Source: Tidjanibacter sp. (GTDB taxonomy: Bacteria > Bacteroidota > Bacteroidia > Bacteroidales > Rikenellaceae). From it: a stretch of DNA of 26,148 bases. Positions 23,150 to 26,148 of this stretch are shown here, one piece after another. The DNA is taken from assembly GCA_017547065.1 (NCBI GenBank), contig JAFYRC010000030.1:1-26148 (forward strand), written 5' to 3'. The translations under genes were made by a program, and so were the position numbers. Position 1 is the stretch's first letter. Each line of letters starts with the position of its first letter. Under the pieces are notes generated by a model. It ran no database searches and was not told the origin of the DNA. It saw only the letters and a program-made list of their open reading frames with translations.

Positions 23150-26032
23150 TTAGAACAGGTCAAGCTGGGTGATTTGGGGCTCGCGGCTCTCGCCTTCCTC
23201 CTCGGCGGGAACGATGATTTCAAGCTCCACCTCCTCACTCTTGGCAGGTTTCGTTGTGGGCTCAACCGCAGGCTCCTCGGCTGCAATCTCAACCTCTGCT
23301 ATGGGCTTGTTGTTCTCAACCTCGGCGTCTACCAGCTCCACAATATCTACCTGCTCCTGCTCGATAGGCTCCTCCTCGGGCTCCTCCACACTCTCCGCAG
23401 GCTCTGCGAGGGGTGCAAAGTGCTGGGGGATAAATCTCACCTTGTCAATCTCGAAGGTGCTGATTCGTTTACCTTTGGCCTTATAGCCCTTTACGCCGAT
23501 AAACTCCACAGCGTCGATCACATCGCTTGGCTTGGTGGAGTGTACGCCACCGTAGATGACCTCCAGTGCGGGTCTGGGCTCGTCACTGATGCACAGCGAG
23601 CGGCTCTTGGGATTCTCCTCGTCCACAAACGAGAGGAGTTTGTCGGTAGCCTCGGCCATAAACCTTTTGAGGTAGAATTTCTGGATGGTGTCGTCCCAGT
23701 ATGCCACCGTGTAGACCTTCGACGAGTCGTATTTCTCCACCCTTACGGCATCCTCGGGGAAGTGGTGACCCACGTCGTAGCCGGTGGTATAGAACTGGTC
23801 TTTGGCGGTGAATACGATAATCTTGTCATCTCCCTCAAACTCGCCCAGCAGTCGGCCGTGGCCGCTGTCGTTGAGCCTCTGGATGTCCTCGTCATACCAA
23901 ATCTGCTGGCCGGCGAGGGTCGATGCACCCTTCGCTTTGAGCAGAATCTTGTGGATGGGGTAGCGCGAGAAGATGTTACCCTGCGAGGAGCGGCCCTTGA
24001 TTGCCAGTGTGCTGAAATCCAGGTCGGCAATAGCCTTCTTCAACTTGGCCCTCTGGCGGAAGATGATTTTCAGCACCTCGGCTTCGCCATTGGGGTTGAC
24101 ACTCATGTAGAGAATCCTACTCTTAGGCGTACCTTTGGTGATGTTGTACTCCTTATCACGAGTGATGGCACTAATTGCGCACCTCTTCATCATACTTGGG
24201 CCCTTGTCGCCATCGCGGTAGAGGACGTTGTAGATGGTCCTCTCGTCGCCCCTGCGGAAGACGCCAATGTAGGTGATGCCCTGCGAGAAGAATGCCTTGG
24301 CACCAACTTTTGTGATGATATAGCGGCCATCCTCGGCAAATACGATAACGTCGTCCAGCTCGGAGCAGTCGCACACATACTCACACTGCCTCATCTCTTT
24401 GCCATAGCCGAAGAAGCCACCCTCCCTATCAACGTAGAGTTTCTCGTTGGCCACAGCAACCTTGGCCTGGGCGATGGTGTCGAACTCCCTAATCTCGGTC
24501 TTCCTCTCACGGCCCTTGCCATATTTCTCCTTGATGCGCTCGAAGTAGGCGATGGTGTAGTCGGTAAGGTGGGCGATGTTGTGTTTCACCTGCTTGGTTT
24601 CCTTCTCGATAGCCTTAATCTGGTTGTCGGCCTTCTCGGAGTCGAAGCGGGTGATGCGGATAAATTTCAGTTCGGTGAGCCTTATCACATCATCCTTGGT
24701 TACCTCCTGGCGGAGCAACTGCTTGAAGGGCTCCAAGGCGGTGTCAACTGCCTGGTAGGCCTCCTCCCTCGACTTACATTTCTCGAGCACCTGGTATATC
24801 TTGTTCTCAATGAAAATCTTCTCCAGCGACGCTGCGTGCCACTCGTCGGCCAGCTCGTCGAGCCTGATCTGCAACTCCTGACCGAGTAGGCTCTTGGTGT
24901 GCTCGGCGTTGTGGCGCAGGATTTGGCTCACACCGAGGAAGCAGGGCTTATCATCCCTGATGACACACGAGTTGGGTGAAATGGAGTTCTCGCACGAAGT
25001 GAAGGCATACAGAGCGTCGATGGTTTTGTCCACGCTCTCGCCTGCGGCCACGGTGACAATCAGCTCCACGCTGGCAGCCGTGTTGTCGTCCACGCTCTTA
25101 ATCTTAATCTTGCCATTGTCGCTGGCCTTCACGATCGACTCCTTCACGCTCTCACTGGTGGTGCCAAAGGGAATCTCCGTGATGGCGATGGTGCGCTTGT
25201 CAATCTTGTTGATGCGGGCACGAATCTTCACACTACCACCTCGCAAACCGTCGTTGTAGCGGCTTACGTCCACCAGACCACCCGTGGGGAAGTCGGGGTA
25301 GAGTACAAAGTCCTCACCTTTGAGGTGGGCGATACATGCGTCCAGCAGCTCGTTGAAGTTGTGGGGCAAAATCTTCGAGGCCAAACCGACAGCAATACCC
25401 TCCACACCCTGTGCCAGCAGCAAGGGGAACTTCACGGGGAGGCTCACAGGCTCGTTGTTACGGCCGTCGTAGGAGAGCATCCACTCGGTAGTCTTGGGGT
25501 TGAACACCACATCCAAGGCAAACTTCGAGAGCCTTGCCTCGATGTAACGAGGTGCAGCAGCTCCGTCACCGGTGAGGATGTTACCCCAGTTACCCTGGCA
25601 ATCCACCAGCAGACTCTTCTGGCCCAACTGCACCAGAGCGTCGCCAATCGAAGCGTCGCCGTGGGGGTGGAACTGCATGGTGTGACCAATGATGTTGGCC
25701 ACCTTGGTGAAGGCGCCGTCGTCCATCCTCTTCATCGAGTGGAGGATGCGCCTCTGTACGGGCTTCAGACCATCGTCGATGTAGGGCACGGCACGCTCCA
25801 AGATTACATAAGATGCGTAGTCCAGGAACCAATCGCGGTAGAGGCCCGTAAGTTTGGTGCGGGTCTTACCGCCCTCGCCCATCAGCTTGGCATACTTGTC
25901 GGAGAGTTTGCGGGCGTTTACCTCCTTAGCGGGCTCGGTAGTCTCCACCTCCTCGGTGAGCTGCTCCTCCGCAACGGTCTCTACGTCCACGTTTACAACC
26001 TCCTCGTTATTTTGCAAAGTTTCTTCAATCAT
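23150..26032 (-). CDS. parC: DNA topoisomerase IV subunit A (ParC type)
   Basis: A 960-residue cytosolic subunit of the decatenating type II topoisomerase. An acidic N-terminal extension (1-55) precedes the breakage-reunion domain. The catalytic Tyr163 is in APRYIEARLS. The drug-region motif reads HPHGDASIGD, so Ala127 stands where E. coli ParC has Ser80. There is a coiled-coil tower (about 430-500) and a diverged C-terminal propeller (about 530-860) without an obvious GyrA box. The last ~95 residues are a low-complexity acidic tail rich in Glu, Pro and Val, and the protein ends exactly in QLDLF, the consensus sliding-clamp binding peptide. The gene starts 27 bp after the parE stop, so the two are co-transcribed. 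Identification as ParC rather than GyrA rests on its pairing with parE and the presence of a true gyrA nearby. Confidence 0.95.
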   Translation of the reverse strand: MIEETLQNNEEVVNVDVETVAEEQLTEEVETTEPAKEVNARKLSDKYAKLMGEGGKTRTKLTGLYRDWFLDYASYVILERAVPYIDDGLKPVQRRILHSMKRMDDGAFTKVANIIGHTMQFHPHGDASIGDALVQLGQKSLLVDCQGNWGNILTGDGAAAPRYIEARLSKFALDVVFNPKTTEWMLSYDGRNNEPVSLPVKFPLLLAQGVEGIAVGLASKILPHNFNELLDACIAHLKGEDFVLYPDFPTGGLVDVSRYNDGLRGGSVKIRARINKIDKRTIAITEIPFGTTSESVKESIVKASDNGKIKIKSVDDNTAASVELIVTVAAGESVDKTIDALYAFTSCENSISPNSCVIRDDKPCFLGVSQILRHNAEHTKSLLGQELQIRLDELADEWHAASLEKIFIENKIYQVLEKCKSREEAYQAVDTALEPFKQLLRQEVTKDDVIRLTELKFIRITRFDSEKADNQIKAIEKETKQVKHNIAHLTDYTIAYFERIKEKYGKGRERKTEIREFDTIAQAKVAVANEKLYVDREGGFFGYGKEMRQCEYVCDCSELDDVIVFAEDGRYIITKVGAKAFFSQGITYIGVFRRGDERTIYNVLYRDGDKGPSMMKRCAISAITRDKEYNITKGTPKSRILYMSVNPNGEAEVLKIIFRQRAKLKKAIADLDFSTLAIKGRSSQGNIFSRYPIHKILLKAKGASTLAGQQIWYDEDIQRLNDSGHGRLLGEFEGDDKIIVFTAKDQFYTTGYDVGHHFPEDAVRVEKYDSSKVYTVAYWDDTIQKFYLKRFMAEATDKLLSFVDEENPKSRSLCISDEPRPALEVIYGGVHSTKPSDVIDAVEFIGVKGYKAKGKRISTFEIDKVRFIPQHFAPLAEPAESVEEPEEEPIEQEQVDIVELVDAEVENNKPIAEVEIAAEEPAVEPTTKPAKSEEVELEIIVPAEEEGESREPQITQLDLF

Positions 26033-26059
26033 CTCTTATATCTCAATCTCAAATTCTTC

Positions 26060-26148
26060 TTAAACAATCTCGTCAATGTAGTCGGCCTCAATGCGTAGGT
26101 TGTCCACAATGAAACCCTGACGCTCGGGGGTGTTCTTGCCCATGTAGA
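26060..26148 (-). CDS. parE: DNA topoisomerase IV subunit B, C-terminal end (partial)
   Basis: The window edge cuts this gene; only the last 28 codons and the stop (26060-26062) are inside. The readable end is YMGKNTPERQGFIVDNLR then IEADYIDEIV, which fits the C terminus of GyrB/ParE-type subunits in this phylum. Direct linkage to parC 27 bp downstream makes parE the natural reading. Confidence 0.8.
   Translation of the reverse strand, partial: YMGKNTPERQGFIVDNLRIEADYIDEIV

Noticed and set aside
23174..24889. 571-residue open frame on the plus strand
   Set aside because: It is antisense to parC; the frame stays open because of codon bias in parC.

Overview
The window reads as a chromosomal segment of a Bacteroidota species, most likely order Bacteroidales. 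Several promoters match the TTTG / 19-21 bp / TAnnTTTG pattern of that phylum. Start codons are preceded by A/T-rich sequence rather than Shine-Dalgarno motifs. The ParC type, the gyrA-TPR gene pair and the DUF2264/DUF4838 secreted proteins also fit. A genus such as Alistipes is possible, but I cannot prove it from sequence alone.

Layout. 1-1440 is an AT-richer accessory-looking stretch. It holds a well-supported promoter driving a ~185-nt rod-shaped RNA that looks like 6S RNA, then a folded leader, a small lipoprotein gene and a strong terminator. Four copies of a 20-bp palindromic repeat bracket this stretch. 1441-4632 holds housekeeping genes: rpe (-) and rmuC (+) fire from back-to-back promoters, then pth (+) and a small membrane zinc-ribbon protein (-). 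4883-5896 is gapA, closed by a bidirectional terminator. 6024-12259 is a four-gene minus-strand operon of exported proteins (two tandem DUF2264 paralogues, a protein with many Asp-rich calcium-type loops, a DUF4838 protein), probably for glycan breakdown, with no SusC/SusD pair visible. 12457-14075 holds a thioredoxin-fold protein that has lost one active-site cysteine, followed by meaB. 14143-18113 is gyrA followed by a TPR protein. 18320-26148 is a minus-strand cluster in the order parE (3' end only), parC, aroK, murI, ftsK, lolA-like.

How the genes fit together. The right half joins chromosome topology and segregation (GyrA, ParC/ParE, FtsK) with envelope building (MurI, LolA-like) and shikimate synthesis (AroK). 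The left half is central carbon metabolism (Rpe, GapA), translation (Pth) and DNA maintenance (RmuC). The exported operon is the one clearly niche-specific block.

Most interesting signals: (1) ParC ends in QLDLF, a match to the bacterial sliding-clamp binding consensus, on a ~95-residue acidic tail; (2) the 6S-like RNA; (3) the four-copy 20-bp palindrome; (4) three different 7-bp tandem repeats in intergenic regions, one in the gyrA promoter region; (5) a probable leaderless mRNA for the degenerate thioredoxin. I see no CRISPR array, tRNA, rRNA, transposase, phage gene or complete new defence-type system.
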